Positions 19,095 through 28,916 are shown, counted from the stretch's first letter. The stretch: 64,000 nt of DNA from Pollutimonas subterranea (GCF_002849655.1 NZ_PDNW01000007.1:1-64000), one strand, 5' to 3'. Made by a program: numbers and translations. Notes: generated from the letters alone by a model not told the origin.

Positions 19095-21990
19095 GATTTC
19101 GCCACCACTTCTCGAGACCGATCACCGGCAGGATGAGGGCGCCGACAACGATGCTCAAAAGCACGTCGCCAGCGGAGAGGGGCGCGGACGCGAAGATCTC
19201 GTGCATGAACGGGGCGTAGACGAACAGCGCCTGCAGCACGAGGATCGCCGCGATCCCGACGAACACGGTCTTGTTGCTGAACACCCCGATCTTCAGCATC
19301 GAGTCACGCAGCGAGCGGCAGTTGAGCAGGTAGAAGATCTGGAACATGATCACCGTGGTGACGGCCATCGTTTGCGCCTTGGCGAGCGCTGCGGGTCCGC
19401 TGTCTCCCGCGGCTCGGAACTCGTAGAGGAAGAGCCCGAGCGCCCCGGCGGTCATCAGGATCGCCACCACGAAGGTGCGCATGACGACGAACCCGCTCAG
19501 CACTGGCGCGGCCGGGTTGCGCGGTGGGCGCCTCATGACGTTGGGCTCTTTCGCCTCGAACGCGAGCGGCAGCGCCAGCGCCACCGCCGCTACCAGATTG
19601 ATCCATAGCAACTGCGCCGGCGTCATCGGCATCAGCAGCTCGCGCATCGTATGGGCGACGCCGTCGATGACGTGCGTGACATCGGCGAACGGGAAAAAGG
19701 CTACCGCCCACATCAGGATCAGCGCCAGCCCGAGGTTGGTCGGCAGCACGAAGGCGAGCGACTTGATGAGGTTGTCGTAGACGCGCCGCCCTTCCTCGAC
19801 CGCCGCGGCGATGGAAGCGAAGTTGTCGTCGGCGAGCACGATCCCCGCCGCCTCCTTGGAGACGCTGGTCCCGGTGATCCCCATCGCCACGCCGATATTC
19901 GCCTGCTTGAGCGCGGGCGCATCGTTGACGCCGTCGCCGGTCATCGCGACCACTTCGTTGCGGCTCTGCAGGGCACGCACCAGGCCGAGCTTGTGCTCCG
20001 GCGCGACGCGCGCAAAGACGTTGCACGCGCCCGCCGCATCACGCAGCTGCACTTCGGACATCTGCGCGAGCTGGGCCCCGGCGATCGCCTTGGGTGCTGC
20101 GGGATTCTTAGGGAGGATGTTGAGCTGGTCCGCGATCGCCTGCGCCGTGCCCTGGTGGTCGCCGGTGATCATCTTCACGGTAATCCCGGCCTGATGGCAG
20201 AGCGCGATCGCCGCGATTGCCTCGGGACGCGGCGGGTCGATCATGCCCTGGAGCCCGAGGAAGGTGAACCCGCTTTGCGTGTCGTGCATCTCGATGCCAG
20301 TCTGCCCGCGCGCGGGCTGGGCGGCGAACGCCAGCACCCGCATCCCCTTGGCGGCCAGCTTTTCGACCTCGCGTAGCACCGCCTCCATATCGAGCACACG
20401 GCCGCCCGGCGTCGTGGCGCAACGCTTTAGCACGGCCTCCGGCGCACCCTTGAGCAGGATGCGTCCGCCGTCCTGCGCGTGGAGTGTGGCCATGAACTGG
20501 TTCTCGGACTCGAACGGAATCGTATCCAGGCGCTTGTGTTGCGCCCGCGCTTTCTCCACGTCCAGCGCGACCTTTTCCGCGGCGACAACGAGCGCGCCCT
20601 CCGTCGGATCGCCATGGATCTTCCACTGCCCCTCCTCGTTCGCGAGCGAGGCGTCGTTGCACAGCACCCCGGCGAGCAGCAGATCAGTCAGGTCCGCAGG
20701 CGCCGTCTTGACGAGCGTTCCCTCGCGCTGCAGTTGCCCCTTGGGCGCGTAGCCGACGCCCGACACGGCAAAGGCGCCGGAGGCGGGCGTCCAGAGCTCC
20801 TGCACGGTCATCTCGTTGCGGGTAAGGGTCCCGGTCTTGTCAGAGCAGATGACGGTGGTCGAGCCGAGGGTCTCGACGGCGGGGAGCTTGCGCACCACGG
20901 CACGGCGCGTCGCCATGCGCTGCACGCCGATCGCCAGCGCGATGGTCACGATCGCCGGCAGCCCCTCGGGGATGGCGCCCACCGCCAGCGCGATGGCGAA
21001 GATGACCGTCTCGCGCAGGGCCGGAAGCCACTCGACCCCGGTCTCGGCCATGGTTCGCCAGGTCCCGAGCAAGAGGATTCCGATCGCGATGACAACGATC
21101 GCGATGGTGATGTACCAGCCGATTTTGGCCAGCGCCTTGGTGAGCGGAGTCTGCAGATCGGTCGTTTCCCTCAGCATGGTGGAGATGCGGCCGAGCTCGG
21201 TCCTGGCGCCGGTCTCGACCACCACCGCGGTCCCCGTCCCGTAGGTGACCAGCGTGCCGCCAAAGACCATGCAGGTTCGGTCGCCGATGCCCGCCTCGGA
21301 TGCCACCGGGGCGAGCCGTTTCTCCGTCGGCACCGACTCGCCGGTGAGCGCCGCCTCCTCGATCTGCAGGTTGCGCAACTGGATCAGGCGCATGTCCGCG
21401 GGCACCTTGTCTCCGCTGGCGAGCAGGACCATGTCGCCGGGGACGAGATCCGCTGCCGGGAGGGTGAGTTTGCGGCCCTCGCGCAAGGCGGAAACATTCT
21501 CCGGCACCATGCGGCTGAGCGCCTCGATCGCCTTGCCGGCCTTGAACTCCTGCACGAAGCCGATGATCGTGTTGAGCACCACCACCGCCAGGATCACCAG
21601 CCCGTTCTTGACCCCGCCGGTGGGGTCGACAGCCATCGCCACCAGCGCCGACACGATCAGCACCCAGATCAAGGGGTTGTTGACCTGCCGCCAGATCAGG
21701 TCGAGGGCGGTGTCCCCTTTGCCCCGGGGGATCACATTGGACCCGTAGGTCTTCAGACGCTGCACGGCTTCCGCGTTGGTGAGGCCATCCGGACGCGTCT
21801 CCATACGCGCGACCGTCTCGTCCACGCCCAGTGCGTGCCACGGCTGCCGATCCGGCATGCCCGCAGCGCCGCTGGAACCACCATTCATAGCAGACGCGTT
21901 GCTCGTGATGGCTTGTTGCGCCGTTGCTTTCATGCTCAGCTTGTGCACGCGTTCTTCTTGGTTGCCAGGGAGTCGACTCATGGCAATCAT
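19087..21990 (-). CDS. P-type ATPase of the P2A (Ca2+-pump-like) group
   Basis: A 967-residue cation pump. Features in order: N-terminal cytosolic part (about 45-95), membrane pair, actuator motif TGES at 216-219, the P2A signature PEGLP at 341-345 in helix M4, the phosphorylated Asp 384 in [21 protein letters not shown] in the nucleotide domain, [13 protein letters not shown] in the hinge, and six C-terminal helices. The Glu in PEGL and the overall order fit bacterial Ca2+ (or mixed cation) ATPases rather than heavy-metal pumps. It overlaps uspA by an ATGA. With the exchanger in the same operon it suggests a Ca2+/Na+ homeostasis unit. Confidence 0.9.
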   Translation of the reverse strand: MIAMSRLPGNQEERVHKLSMKATAQQAITSNASAMNGGSSGAAGMPDRQPWHALGVDETVARMETRPDGLTNAEAVQRLKTYGSNVIPRGKGDTALDLIWRQVNNPLIWVLIVSALVAMAVDPTGGVKNGLVILAVVVLNTIIGFVQEFKAGKAIEALSRMVPENVSALREGRKLTLPAADLVPGDMVLLASGDKVPADMRLIQLRNLQIEEAALTGESVPTEKRLAPVASEAGIGDRTCMVFGGTLVTYGTGTAVVVETGARTELGRISTMLRETTDLQTPLTKALAKIGWYITIAIVVIAIGILLLGTWRTMAETGVEWLPALRETVIFAIALAVGAIPEGLPAIVTIALAIGVQRMATRRAVVRKLPAVETLGSTTVICSDKTGTLTRNEMTVQELWTPASGAFAVSGVGYAPKGQLQREGTLVKTAPADLTDLLLAGVLCNDASLANEEGQWKIHGDPTEGALVVAAEKVALDVEKARAQHKRLDTIPFESENQFMATLHAQDGGRILLKGAPEAVLKRCATTPGGRVLDMEAVLREVEKLAAKGMRVLAFAAQPARGQTGIEMHDTQSGFTFLGLQGMIDPPRPEAIAAIALCHQAGITVKMITGDHQGTAQAIADQLNILPKNPAAPKAIAGAQLAQMSEVQLRDAAGACNVFARVAPEHKLGLVRALQSRNEVVAMTGDGVNDAPALKQANIGVAMGITGTSVSKEAAGIVLADDNFASIAAAVEEGRRVYDNLIKSLAFVLPTNLGLALILMWAVAFFPFADVTHVIDGVAHTMRELLMPMTPAQLLWINLVAAVALALPLAFEAKEPNVMRRPPRNPAAPVLSGFVVMRTFVVAILMTAGALGLFLYEFRAAGDSGPAALAKAQTMAVTTVIMFQIFYLLNCRSLRDSMLKIGVFSNKTVFVGIAAILVLQALFVYAPFMHEIFASAPLSAGDVLLSIVVGALILPVIGLEKWWRNRG

Positions 21991-22496
21991 TCGGCGGCTG
22001 CAAAGAACAACGATGCCAAGCCCGTGCCGACGCCGGCTGGAATGCCGTAGCGTTCCAGCGGGGACACCGGGTCTCCTGCCACAACCTTGACCGGGACGGT
22101 CGTCAGCTCAATCACCTTGTTGATCGTCGAGTTCTCGACCATCCGGATCAGCGAGCTCTTGCGTGCGGCACCCACCACGATATGGTCGCAGTGGAGGCGG
22201 CGCGCCGCGTCGGTAATGACGTATGCCTTTTCCCCAAGTTCCATGTGCGCTTCATAGGGCACCCCGAACCTGTCTAGCATCTGTCTGCTTGGCAGCAGCG
22301 CCAACTCGGCCTGATCGCGATGGAAATCGTGGCGATCTCTTCTGCTCACGAATCGTGAAACGTATTGGGAAAATGGCGTCTGAACATTCAATAGATGAAT
22401 TTCCAACGCCGCGTTCTTCCTGAATTCATTGACGACGTGCAGCACCGCATGGAGCGAGTTGCTTGAGCCGTCGACCGGAACGAGTATTTTCAACAT
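21987..22496 (-). CDS. Universal stress protein, UspA family
   Basis: A 169-residue cytoplasmic protein. It starts MLKILVPVDGSSNS and has the nucleotide-binding region VVGAARKSSLIRMVENSTINKVI, a variant of the G-2x-G-9x-G-S/T motif in which the second Gly is replaced, so ATP binding is uncertain. The C-terminus carries an unusual tail of about 20 residues ([20 protein letters not shown]) that looks hydrophobic. The gene is translationally coupled to the P-type ATPase downstream (4-nt overlap), an association often seen in stress regulons. Confidence 0.88.
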   Translation of the reverse strand: MLKILVPVDGSSNSLHAVLHVVNEFRKNAALEIHLLNVQTPFSQYVSRFVSRRDRHDFHRDQAELALLPSRQMLDRFGVPYEAHMELGEKAYVITDAARRLHCDHIVVGAARKSSLIRMVENSTINKVIELTTVPVKVVAGDPVSPLERYGIPAGVGTGLASLFFAAAE

Positions 22497-22609
22497 GGCG
22501 CGGGTTCCTTTCCAATGGCCAGCTATAGTCGGGAAATCAGATCGAACGGCAGTAGGACTCAGACCACCACCGCGCCCAGCAACAGGCGGGCTGCAAGCCG
22601 CGTGCGCAT

Positions 22610-23485
22610 TCATTGCGCTGCCTTGAGCGCCGCGATGCGTTTGGTCAGCGGCGGGTGGGTCATGAACAGGCGCTTGAGACCCGACGCACCTCCGCCGGCG
22701 ATGCCGAAGGCCGTCATCTTGTCGGGCAGGGACGCAGGCTGCAGCGCACTGAGCCGCTCCAACGCTGCAATCATGGCGCCGCGCCCGGCCAGTGACGCGC
22801 CGCCCGCGTCGGCGCGGAACTCCCGTTGGCGCGAGAACCACATGACGATGAGGGAGGCCAGGATGCCCAGCACCAAGTCGGCGATGATGACCGTCACCCA
22901 GAATGCCGGGCCGTGCCCGTTCTCGCTCTTGAAGATTATCCGGTCCACCGTGTGGCCGATCACCCGCGAGAGGAACAGCACGAAGGTGTTCACCACGCCC
23001 TGGATCAGCGCCAGCGTCACCATGTCGCCATTGGCGGCGTGCGCGACTTCATGGCCCAGCACGGCTTCTGCCTCCTCGCGCGTCATCTGCTGCAAGAGGC
23101 CGGTGGAGACGGCGATCAGCGCCTTGTTCCTGCTCATCCCGGTGGCGAAGGCGTTGACGTCGGGCGCGTCGTAAATGCCTACCTCGGGCATGCCTATGCC
23201 CGCCTGCCGCGCGTACTTGCGAACCGTATCTACCAGCCAGGCTTCGGTCGTATTCGATGGCGCCTTGATCACCCGCACGCCCATCATCTTCTTGGCCATC
23301 CACTTGGAGACGGCCAGCGAGATGAGCGATCCGCCGAAGCCCATCACCGCGGCGAAGATCAGCAGCGCCGTCAAGTTCAGTCCCTGTTCGTTCAGCCATG
23401 GCTCCACCCCCAGCAGGCGCATGCTGACCGAGAGCACCAGCAAAATGGCCAGGTTGGTGGCGAGAAACAGGACGATGCGCTTCAT
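22610..23485 (-). CDS. htpX: Membrane zinc metalloprotease HtpX
   Basis: HtpX degrades misfolded membrane proteins. The 291-residue sequence has two N-terminal helices (about 4-24 and 38-60), the catalytic HEVAH at 145-149, two further helices (160-185 and 195-217) and the third zinc ligand Glu 222 in SRQREFRAD. The C-terminal [13 protein letters not shown] is typical. Length is normal and all key residues are present. It lies in the stress block, 113 nt upstream of uspA and downstream of the SbtA operon, and may be read from the same promoter. Confidence 0.95.
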   Translation of the reverse strand: MKRIVLFLATNLAILLVLSVSMRLLGVEPWLNEQGLNLTALLIFAAVMGFGGSLISLAVSKWMAKKMMGVRVIKAPSNTTEAWLVDTVRKYARQAGIGMPEVGIYDAPDVNAFATGMSRNKALIAVSTGLLQQMTREEAEAVLGHEVAHAANGDMVTLALIQGVVNTFVLFLSRVIGHTVDRIIFKSENGHGPAFWVTVIIADLVLGILASLIVMWFSRQREFRADAGGASLAGRGAMIAALERLSALQPASLPDKMTAFGIAGGGASGLKRLFMTHPPLTKRIAALKAAQ

Positions 23486-23501
23486 GCTCGGCTCCCTGGC
23501 A

Positions 23502-24113
23502 TCATTGCCGTGAGGAATGTTGCAAACGAACTTCGATCAAACCGCCCGGGCGGCGCATCAGCGCGAACTCGATGGACTCCTGACTATGTCGAAACCGGTG
23601 CCTTTCCTCCTCTGGCATGGCGGAAATCACCTCCTGGACGAACCCGGCGTCGGCGAAGCCCCGGACATAGTGCGCCAGCGCCGCGTCGAAACCCGCGCGG
23701 CCGGCGTAACGCACTTCGGTCGTCTCGCCATCGCGCGCGTAATGACTGCGCACCAGGCCTGGGAAGCGCGGGACCGGGCCGAGGTCGGTGCCGCTGACAT
23801 CGCGCGCGGGCGGCGCTTCGCCGAGGCCCGGCAGCCACCGGTCCGCCTGCTCCTGAATGCCCGGCAGCCAGCGCTCCGCCTGCTCTTTGAGACCGGGCGC
23901 TGCCTGTTCAACCGTTGCCGCCGCCTCGTCGGCCAAACGCTTGCCGGTCTCCGTCGCCACCGGCGCCTGCGCCCACAGCCAGGACAACAGCGCGATGCCG
24001 GCCCAGACGAGCAGGCCGACGATGGCGAAGGCGAGCCCGCCCAGGATCAGCCAGGTGCGCGCCCGAATATTTCCCAGCCACGATGCGGCCTGCGCCAAGT
24101 TTCTTTTTGCCAT
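23502..24113 (-). CDS. Single-span membrane protein of unknown function with a short tandem repeat
   Basis: A 203-residue protein starting [14 protein letters not shown], with one membrane helix at about 20-46. After it comes a helical stalk carrying two copies of EQAxRWLPG at 77-85 and 88-96, then a soluble C-terminal domain (about 110-203) with [16 protein letters not shown]. Start chosen because the ATG overlaps the PII-like gene's stop by one base and starts the plausible reading frame. I do not recognise the family. Its place directly after the PII-like gene suggests a role linked to the SbtA operon. Confidence 0.55.
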   Translation of the reverse strand: MAKRNLAQAASWLGNIRARTWLILGGLAFAIVGLLVWAGIALLSWLWAQAPVATETGKRLADEAAATVEQAAPGLKEQAERWLPGIQEQADRWLPGLGEAPPARDVSGTDLGPVPRFPGLVRSHYARDGETTEVRYAGRAGFDAALAHYVRGFADAGFVQEVISAMPEEERHRFRHSQESIEFALMRRPGGLIEVRLQHSSRQ

Positions 24114-24415
24114 CAGAACTTCTCCGGCCGCAGCACCGCGACGTCGGACACGAACAGGATCATGGCGTAGTTCTCGTAGTAGCGGGCCTGCAGATGTGCG
24201 GCGATGGCCTCGGCGGTCGCCGCATCGCATACGACCTCGATGCGGATGTTGCTGCTCGCATCCCACGCGGAGCTGCGCACGCCCCGGCTGCCCTTGCCGC
24301 GGGCGTCGGTAATGGTGTAGCCCCGGACTCCCAGGCGTTCGAGGTCCTTGATCAAGACGCTCTCCAGGGCGGCCTCGGTGATGATGGTCAGCAGTTTGCG
24401 CATCGAACTGTTCAT
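24113..24415 (-). CDS. PII-like protein (SbtB-type) next to SbtA
   Basis: A 100-residue protein with the ferredoxin-like PII pattern: KLLTIITEAALESVLIKDLERLG, then GYTITDARGKGSRG, then RIEVVCDAATAEAIAAHL and a short C-terminal strand. The long T-loop of classical GlnB is reduced. SbtB proteins bind adenine nucleotides and control the bicarbonate transporter SbtA; here the gene follows sbtA by 4 nt, strongly supporting that pairing. The C-terminal Cys pair seen in some cyanobacterial SbtB proteins is absent. Confidence 0.82.
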   Translation of the reverse strand: MNSSMRKLLTIITEAALESVLIKDLERLGVRGYTITDARGKGSRGVRSSAWDASSNIRIEVVCDAATAEAIAAHLQARYYENYAMILFVSDVAVLRPEKF

Positions 24416-24419
24416 GAAC

Positions 24420-25370
24420 CTAGCCTCCGGTCAGGGCGAATGCTTGCGTCGCCATGGCGTGATAGAGCGGAATGCCGACCAGGACGTTGAACGGGAAAGT
24501 GACGCCCAAGGAAGCGGCCAGCGACAGCGTCGGGTTGGCCTCCGGCACCGAAATGCGCATGGCGGCGGGCACGGCGATGTAGGACGCACTCGCTGCCAGG
24601 ATGGCCAGCATGGCCGTGCCCCCCAGCGACAGCCCGAGTCCGTAACCCAGCGCGATGCCCACCACGGAGGAGAACAGCGGCATGCCGATGCCGAACAGCA
24701 CGAGGAACAGGCCGTGCCGCCGCAGGCTGCCGAACTGGGCGGCCGTGATCAGCCCCATTTCCAGGAGGAACAGGGCAAGGATTCCCTTGAACAGATCGAA
24801 GAACAGCGGCTTGACGGAAGTCAGTCCCTCCGGGCCGGCGGCCCAGCCGATCAGCAGCCCGCCGACGAGCAGCACGATGCCCTTGCCCAGAAACACCTCA
24901 TGCGCGACCGTGCCGATCCGCATGTCACGGGAGAACCCGCGGGCCAGCAGGATCCCCACCAGGATGGCCGGGATCTCCAGCACGGCGAGCAGGAACGGCA
25001 TGTGCGACTCGAACTCGATCTGCCGGCTGGCGAAATAGGTGGTGGCGACGGCATAGGTGCCGACGCTCACCGAGCCATAGTGGGCGGCAACGGATGCCGC
25101 GTCCGCACGGGGGAAACGCCCCATGAACCGCAGCACCGGAAAGGCGACCAGCGGCAACAGTACGCCCATCGCCATGACCGCGAGGGCTTGCAGCGCGAGG
25201 TCACCGAAGGGTTGCCTGGCGAGTTCGATGCCGCCCTTGAGGCCGATGGCGAGCAGCAGCAGCATGCTCACCAGTTCATAGACGGCCGCGGGCAGTCGCA
25301 GCTCCGAGCGCAGCAGGCCAGCGGCCAAGCCGAGCAGGAAGAACAGCAGGACGGGGTCGAGGGTGCTCAA
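24420..25370 (-). CDS. sbtA: Sodium-dependent bicarbonate transporter, SbtA family
   Basis: A 316-residue inner-membrane permease of the Sbt_1 family (formerly DUF897). The N-terminal FFLLGLAAGLLRSELRLP and LLLLAIGLKGGIEL are diagnostic, and about ten helices form two inverted halves. SbtA co-transports Na+ and bicarbonate in cyanobacteria and some autotrophic bacteria. The sequence is somewhat shorter than cyanobacterial SbtA, as usual for proteobacterial members. The start overlaps the upstream unknown gene by 4 nt and the PII-like gene follows directly. A divergent NhaR-like regulator lies upstream of the operon. Confidence 0.88.
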   Translation of the reverse strand: MSTLDPVLLFFLLGLAAGLLRSELRLPAAVYELVSMLLLLAIGLKGGIELARQPFGDLALQALAVMAMGVLLPLVAFPVLRFMGRFPRADAASVAAHYGSVSVGTYAVATTYFASRQIEFESHMPFLLAVLEIPAILVGILLARGFSRDMRIGTVAHEVFLGKGIVLLVGGLLIGWAAGPEGLTSVKPLFFDLFKGILALFLLEMGLITAAQFGSLRRHGLFLVLFGIGMPLFSSVVGIALGYGLGLSLGGTAMLAILAASASYIAVPAAMRISVPEANPTLSLAASLGVTFPFNVLVGIPLYHAMATQAFALTGG

Positions 25371-25897
25371 GATGGCGTTCCTTCATCGTGCGGCTGCGCC
25401 GATGGCAGGACCAGGCTGCCGCCGGCGTCCTGGTAGATCGGCGGCAGCACGAGTTCCGGGTAGCGTGCTTCGAGCACCTGCAGCTCCGCGCTCACGCTGG
25501 AGTCGGGCGCATTGCCTGCGAAGACCGGGATGAAGCGTGCGGCGAGCGTGGTCGCGTCTTCATGGCCGAAGCAGTCCAACAGCGCCGCCACCAGGTCGAC
25601 GCGGGAGACGGCGCTTGCCGCCGTCTCGAGCCAGCACAGCATCCAGATCCCGTTGATCCCTGTTGTCTCCAGGATACGGACGGTTCGCCGCGCGCCGGCC
25701 GCATCCGGCAGAACCAGCGCGCACGGCAAGTTCGCCACGCCTTCTTCGTCGATCCAGATGCCTTGCACGGTTTCAACGTCGCTGGCGGGCAACCGGCGGC
25801 GCAGAATCGACAGGTAAGCGGCCAGATCTTCGCTGGCGCGCTCCAGATCCCCATCGCTGCGCACGAGCAAGAAGGCGCTTCTGGACTCGGTCGGCAT
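25367..25897 (-). CDS. Unknown cytoplasmic protein leading the sbtA operon
   Basis: A 176-residue soluble protein beginning MPTESRSAFLLVRSDGDLERA. I chose the ATG at 25897; another in-frame ATG lies ten codons upstream but its residues look non-conserved. No signal peptide or membrane helix is seen. It has an N-terminal helical part, a middle alpha/beta region (TVRILETTGINGIWMLCWL) and a proline-rich tail. I do not recognise the family. Its 4-nt overlap with sbtA suggests it works with the transporter. Confidence 0.55.
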   Translation of the reverse strand: MPTESRSAFLLVRSDGDLERASEDLAAYLSILRRRLPASDVETVQGIWIDEEGVANLPCALVLPDAAGARRTVRILETTGINGIWMLCWLETAASAVSRVDLVAALLDCFGHEDATTLAARFIPVFAGNAPDSSVSAELQVLEARYPELVLPPIYQDAGGSLVLPSAQPHDEGTPS

Positions 25898-25987
25898 GTC
25901 TTCATCCCCTGCGTAGGTGGCGGGCACTGGACGCTTCTCACCACGAGCGCCTGAGGCGCGAAAGGCCGTGCAGGACCCGTCCTGTTG

Positions 25988-26004
25988 TTACCCGGAAGGT
26001 AACC
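25988..26004. promoter_or_regulatory. LysR-type box between nhaR-like gene and sbtA operon
   Basis: GTTACC and GGTAAC form a perfect inverted repeat around CGGAA. The inner 15 bp, TTACC-N5-GGTAA, fit the T-N11-A pattern of LysR-family binding sites. The site lies about midway between the divergent gene starts (91 nt from 25897, 85 nt from 26089), so one bound regulator could control both directions. A TATAAT hexamer near 26046 may be the -10 box of the regulator gene. Confidence 0.6.
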
Positions 26005-26088
26005 TGGTGAATTTTGACGGTCTGGATGATTCATGTAAAGTCGAATATAATTCACAGACACTTCGTAAAAAGTTGCGAATAGCAGATA

Positions 26089-27009
26089 ATGAATCTCAAA
26101 CACCTGCGCTACTTCTGGGCGGTGGCCCACGCCGGGAGTGTGGCGGCGGCGTCCAATAAGTTGCATCTGACGCCGCAAACCGTCAGCGCCCAAATCAAGC
26201 TGCTCGAGGACGACCTCGGAACGGCCTTGTTCAAGCCTGCCGGACGCGGACTCGAACTCACCGAGGCGGGGCGCGTTGCGCTGTCCTACGCCGACGAGAT
26301 CTTCGCGCTGGGTCACGAGATGGTCTCCTCGCTGCGGGCGAACGCAATCCCGGAGCAGACGATGGCTACGTTTCGCGTCGGTATTTCCGATGCGATCCCC
26401 AAGTCGCTGACACACCGGTTGCTGGCTTCGCTGAAGAGGGTGGAGAAGCCGATACGGCTGGTGTGCCACGAGGGCACGATCGACTGGTTGCTCGGGGAAT
26501 TGGCACTGCACCGGCTGGAGATGGTGCTGGCCGATCGCCCGATGCCGGCAGGGTTGGCGGTCCGCGGCCACAGCCGCAAGCTGGGTGAAAGTGCCGTCGC
26601 CTTTTTTGCCGCGCCCGAGCTGGCGCGGCGCGGCGCGGCTTTTCCAGCCTGTCTGAACGGGGCGCCACTGCTGCTGCCCGGTCAGAACGCGGCGGTACGG
26701 GGCGAGATCGACCTCTGGCTGGGCGAGTCACGCCTGTACCCACGGGTCATCGGGGAGTTCGATGACAGCGCCCTGATGAAGGTCTTTGCACAGGCGGGTG
26801 AAGGCTATTTCCCCGCGCCCGCGATCCTCTCGGACGAGATCTGCGCGCGCTACGGCGTCAGCGAGGTGGGGCGGCTGGAGGAGGTGCGCGAGGCATTCTG
26901 GCTGATCAGCACGGAACGGCGCATCCAGCATCCGGAGGTTCGCGCCGTCCTGGAAGCCGCCCGCGGCGCGGTCTTCGTTCCGCAGGGCGACGGCCAAATG
27001 GCGCGGTAA
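26089..27009 (+). CDS. NhaR-like LysR-family regulator
   Basis: A 306-residue LysR regulator. The N-terminal winged helix-turn-helix (about 1-62) reads MNLKHLRYFWAVAHAGSV then LTPQTVSAQIKLLEDDLG, and is followed by LFKPAGRGLELTEAG. This is close to NhaR, the Na+-responsive activator, rather than CbbR. The effector domain follows to residue 300. It is divergent from the SbtA operon with a LysR-type palindrome between them. NhaR-like control of a Na+-driven bicarbonate importer is a reasonable inference. It is followed 18 nt later by the Sua5 gene on the same strand. Confidence 0.85.
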   Translation: MNLKHLRYFWAVAHAGSVAAASNKLHLTPQTVSAQIKLLEDDLGTALFKPAGRGLELTEAGRVALSYADEIFALGHEMVSSLRANAIPEQTMATFRVGISDAIPKSLTHRLLASLKRVEKPIRLVCHEGTIDWLLGELALHRLEMVLADRPMPAGLAVRGHSRKLGESAVAFFAAPELARRGAAFPACLNGAPLLLPGQNAAVRGEIDLWLGESRLYPRVIGEFDDSALMKVFAQAGEGYFPAPAILSDEICARYGVSEVGRLEEVREAFWLISTERRIQHPEVRAVLEAARGAVFVPQGDGQMAR

Positions 27010-27026
27010 ATGCGGGAGTCCTGATC

Positions 27027-27992
27027 ATGTTGCAACTTACTTCCCACCCGGACGATCTGTCCACCGCCGTGAACCTGCTGCGGGCGGGGGAACTCGTGGC
27101 GCTGCCTTTCGAGACCGTTTATGGGTTGGCCGCCGATGCGACCAACCCCGATGCCTTGCGCGCGATCTTTCGCGCCAAAGGCCGCCCGGCCGATCACCCG
27201 CTGATCGTGCATCTCGCCGCCACCGAGCAACTGTCGGACTGGGTCACCGAGGTACCGGAGGTGGTCTGGCGGCTGGCTTCGGCCTTTTGGCCAGGTCCGC
27301 TCACCCTGGTGCTGCCTGCCGCGCGAACGGTTTCGCCGCTGGTGACCGGCGGCCAAACGACCGTCGCGCTACGCGTGCCGGCACATCCGGTACCGCAGGC
27401 CGTCTTGCGACAGTTCGGTCGGGGCCTGGCCGCGCCATCCGCGAATCCTTTTGGTCAAATCAGTCCGACCACGGCGGCGCATGTGCGGCGACACCTGGCC
27501 GGAAAGATCGCGGCGGTGGTCGATGGCGGCCCCTGCCTGGTCGGCATCGAGTCGACCATCGTCGATCTCAGTCGTGAACATCCGCGCATTCTGCGTCCCG
27601 GCGCCATCACCACCGATATGCTCGCGCGCCACCTGTTTCTTGCGGGCACCGTTGCTGCGGCAGCGCCTCGCGTGCCAGGCGCCCTGGCCTCGCATTACGC
27701 GCCGCGCACGCCGTGCTACCGGATCCCGGCCGGGCTGGCCCCGGCCGGGCTGGCCGAGGCGCCGTTTCCAGGCCGGCGTACCGGGCTGCTTGCGCAGCGC
27801 CCCGCAAATTGGCCGGTGGCGAAGTTCTGGCCGATGCCCTCGCAGTCCGAAGACTATGCGCGCGCGCTTTACGCGGCTTTGCACGAGGCCGATGCCACCA
27901 GTTGCGAGGTCTTGCTGATTGCGCTGCCGCCGGACGAACCGGCATGGGCGGCCATACACGACCGCTTGCGCCGTGCGACCCGATCTCTTTAG
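27027..27992 (+). CDS. Threonylcarbamoyl-AMP synthase, Sua5 type
   Basis: Sua5 makes threonylcarbamoyl-AMP for the t6A modification of tRNAs. The 321-residue protein has the YrdC domain in its first 200 residues (LPFETVYGLAADA, FRAKGRPADHPLI, ALRVPAHP, APSANPFG, GIESTIVDL) and a C-terminal Sua5 domain after the SHYAPRTP linker. A GGAG ribosome site precedes the ATG. The gene is in tandem with the NhaR-like gene, perhaps co-transcribed. It is a housekeeping-type gene, and its presence on an ICE suggests it was carried in with the neighbouring chromosomal segment. Confidence 0.92.
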   Translation: MLQLTSHPDDLSTAVNLLRAGELVALPFETVYGLAADATNPDALRAIFRAKGRPADHPLIVHLAATEQLSDWVTEVPEVVWRLASAFWPGPLTLVLPAARTVSPLVTGGQTTVALRVPAHPVPQAVLRQFGRGLAAPSANPFGQISPTTAAHVRRHLAGKIAAVVDGGPCLVGIESTIVDLSREHPRILRPGAITTDMLARHLFLAGTVAAAAPRVPGALASHYAPRTPCYRIPAGLAPAGLAEAPFPGRRTGLLAQRPANWPVAKFWPMPSQSEDYARALYAALHEADATSCEVLLIALPPDEPAWAAIHDRLRRATRSL

Positions 27993-28069
27993 CGGACGGT
28001 GGCAGCGCAGCTTGGCGGAACGCCGCCTCAATGCGTGCGGGAGCGAGCAGTTCACGAGGGCACGCAACT

Positions 28070-28720
28070 AAAGCAGGGGCGCGCGGACGCCTGAACGCAG
28101 CGACGCAAATCGCGGCTTCGCTGATGTCCACGCCATAGACTCGCCCGTAGAGCGTCGAGCGAATCACCTCCCTCGTGGACGGCTGACCTTGCGAGCGAAG
28201 ATGAACGAAGCGCCACAACGCTTCGGCCTGGAAGACACCGGAGCAGCACGTCAAATCCAGCACCGCTCCCGTCCAGATAGGCCATCCATGACCTCATCGA
28301 GGATCAGCGAGACGACGACGGACAGTCGCGTGTAGTGCACGCCGTTTTGCAACGCTTCTGTGCGCTTTCCATCTGTCCACGGCTCAGCGTGCGCGAACTG
28401 CTCGTAGATCGAGCTGATGAGCTCGATCGGAATCACCTCGAACTGGTAGGGGAAGAAGCTGAGCTGCCCGCTTTCAGGATCGACAGCCGCCAGGAACTCC
28501 GCAACCCGCGTCAAGTGGTGAGCGGCCGGTGTCGTTTTCACCAAAGAAGGCGGAAACATATCGCCGTTGAGGGTCTGGGCCAGCCATGCGAACAGCTTGC
28601 TGGTCGCTGGCCGGTCGCGCAGTCCCGCCGGCAACGCCGTGCGGCCGCATACCCGCTTCAACCGCGTCGCACTAACGATCTGGCGGTCTGGCCCAGCGAG
28701 CACACTCCTATCACCCGTCG
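28070..28720 (-). pseudogene. N6-adenine DNA methyltransferase remnant
   Basis: The minus strand encodes a fragment of a large class I DNA methyltransferase. One frame covers LFAWLAQTLNGDMFPPS, IELISSIYEQFAHA, NGVHYTRLSVVVSLILDEVMDGL. At about 28263 the frame shifts and continues as VLDLTCCSGVF (SAM-binding motif I, normally DxxCGSGxF), STLYGRVYGVDISEAAICVAAF. Similarity ends near 28080. No start, catalytic NPPF/Y motif or C-terminus is present. It is a dead relic, probably of a restriction or phage-defence operon. The rest of 27993-28944 holds no gene. Confidence 0.75.
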
Positions 28721-28916
28721 GTCTTAGGCGGAGTCTCGTTAGAAAATTTGCTATTTTCTTCCACGTATGGGCGTGCTTCTCAACAGGGATAGGCCGGTTC
28801 AGCCGCCTATCCCACAAGCTTTCCAAGCATCCGAAAATTGTGACCATCAGAGCGCATCGCGAACGTGGCAACCGGAGCCTTCCAGAGCAGTTCTTGTGGA
28901 GATGGGCAAGAGGCAC

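Noticed and set aside
27993-28250. Possible extension of Sua5 or a separate gene after it
   Set aside because: The frame stops at 27992 and what follows reads as the tail of the methyltransferase remnant on the other strand.
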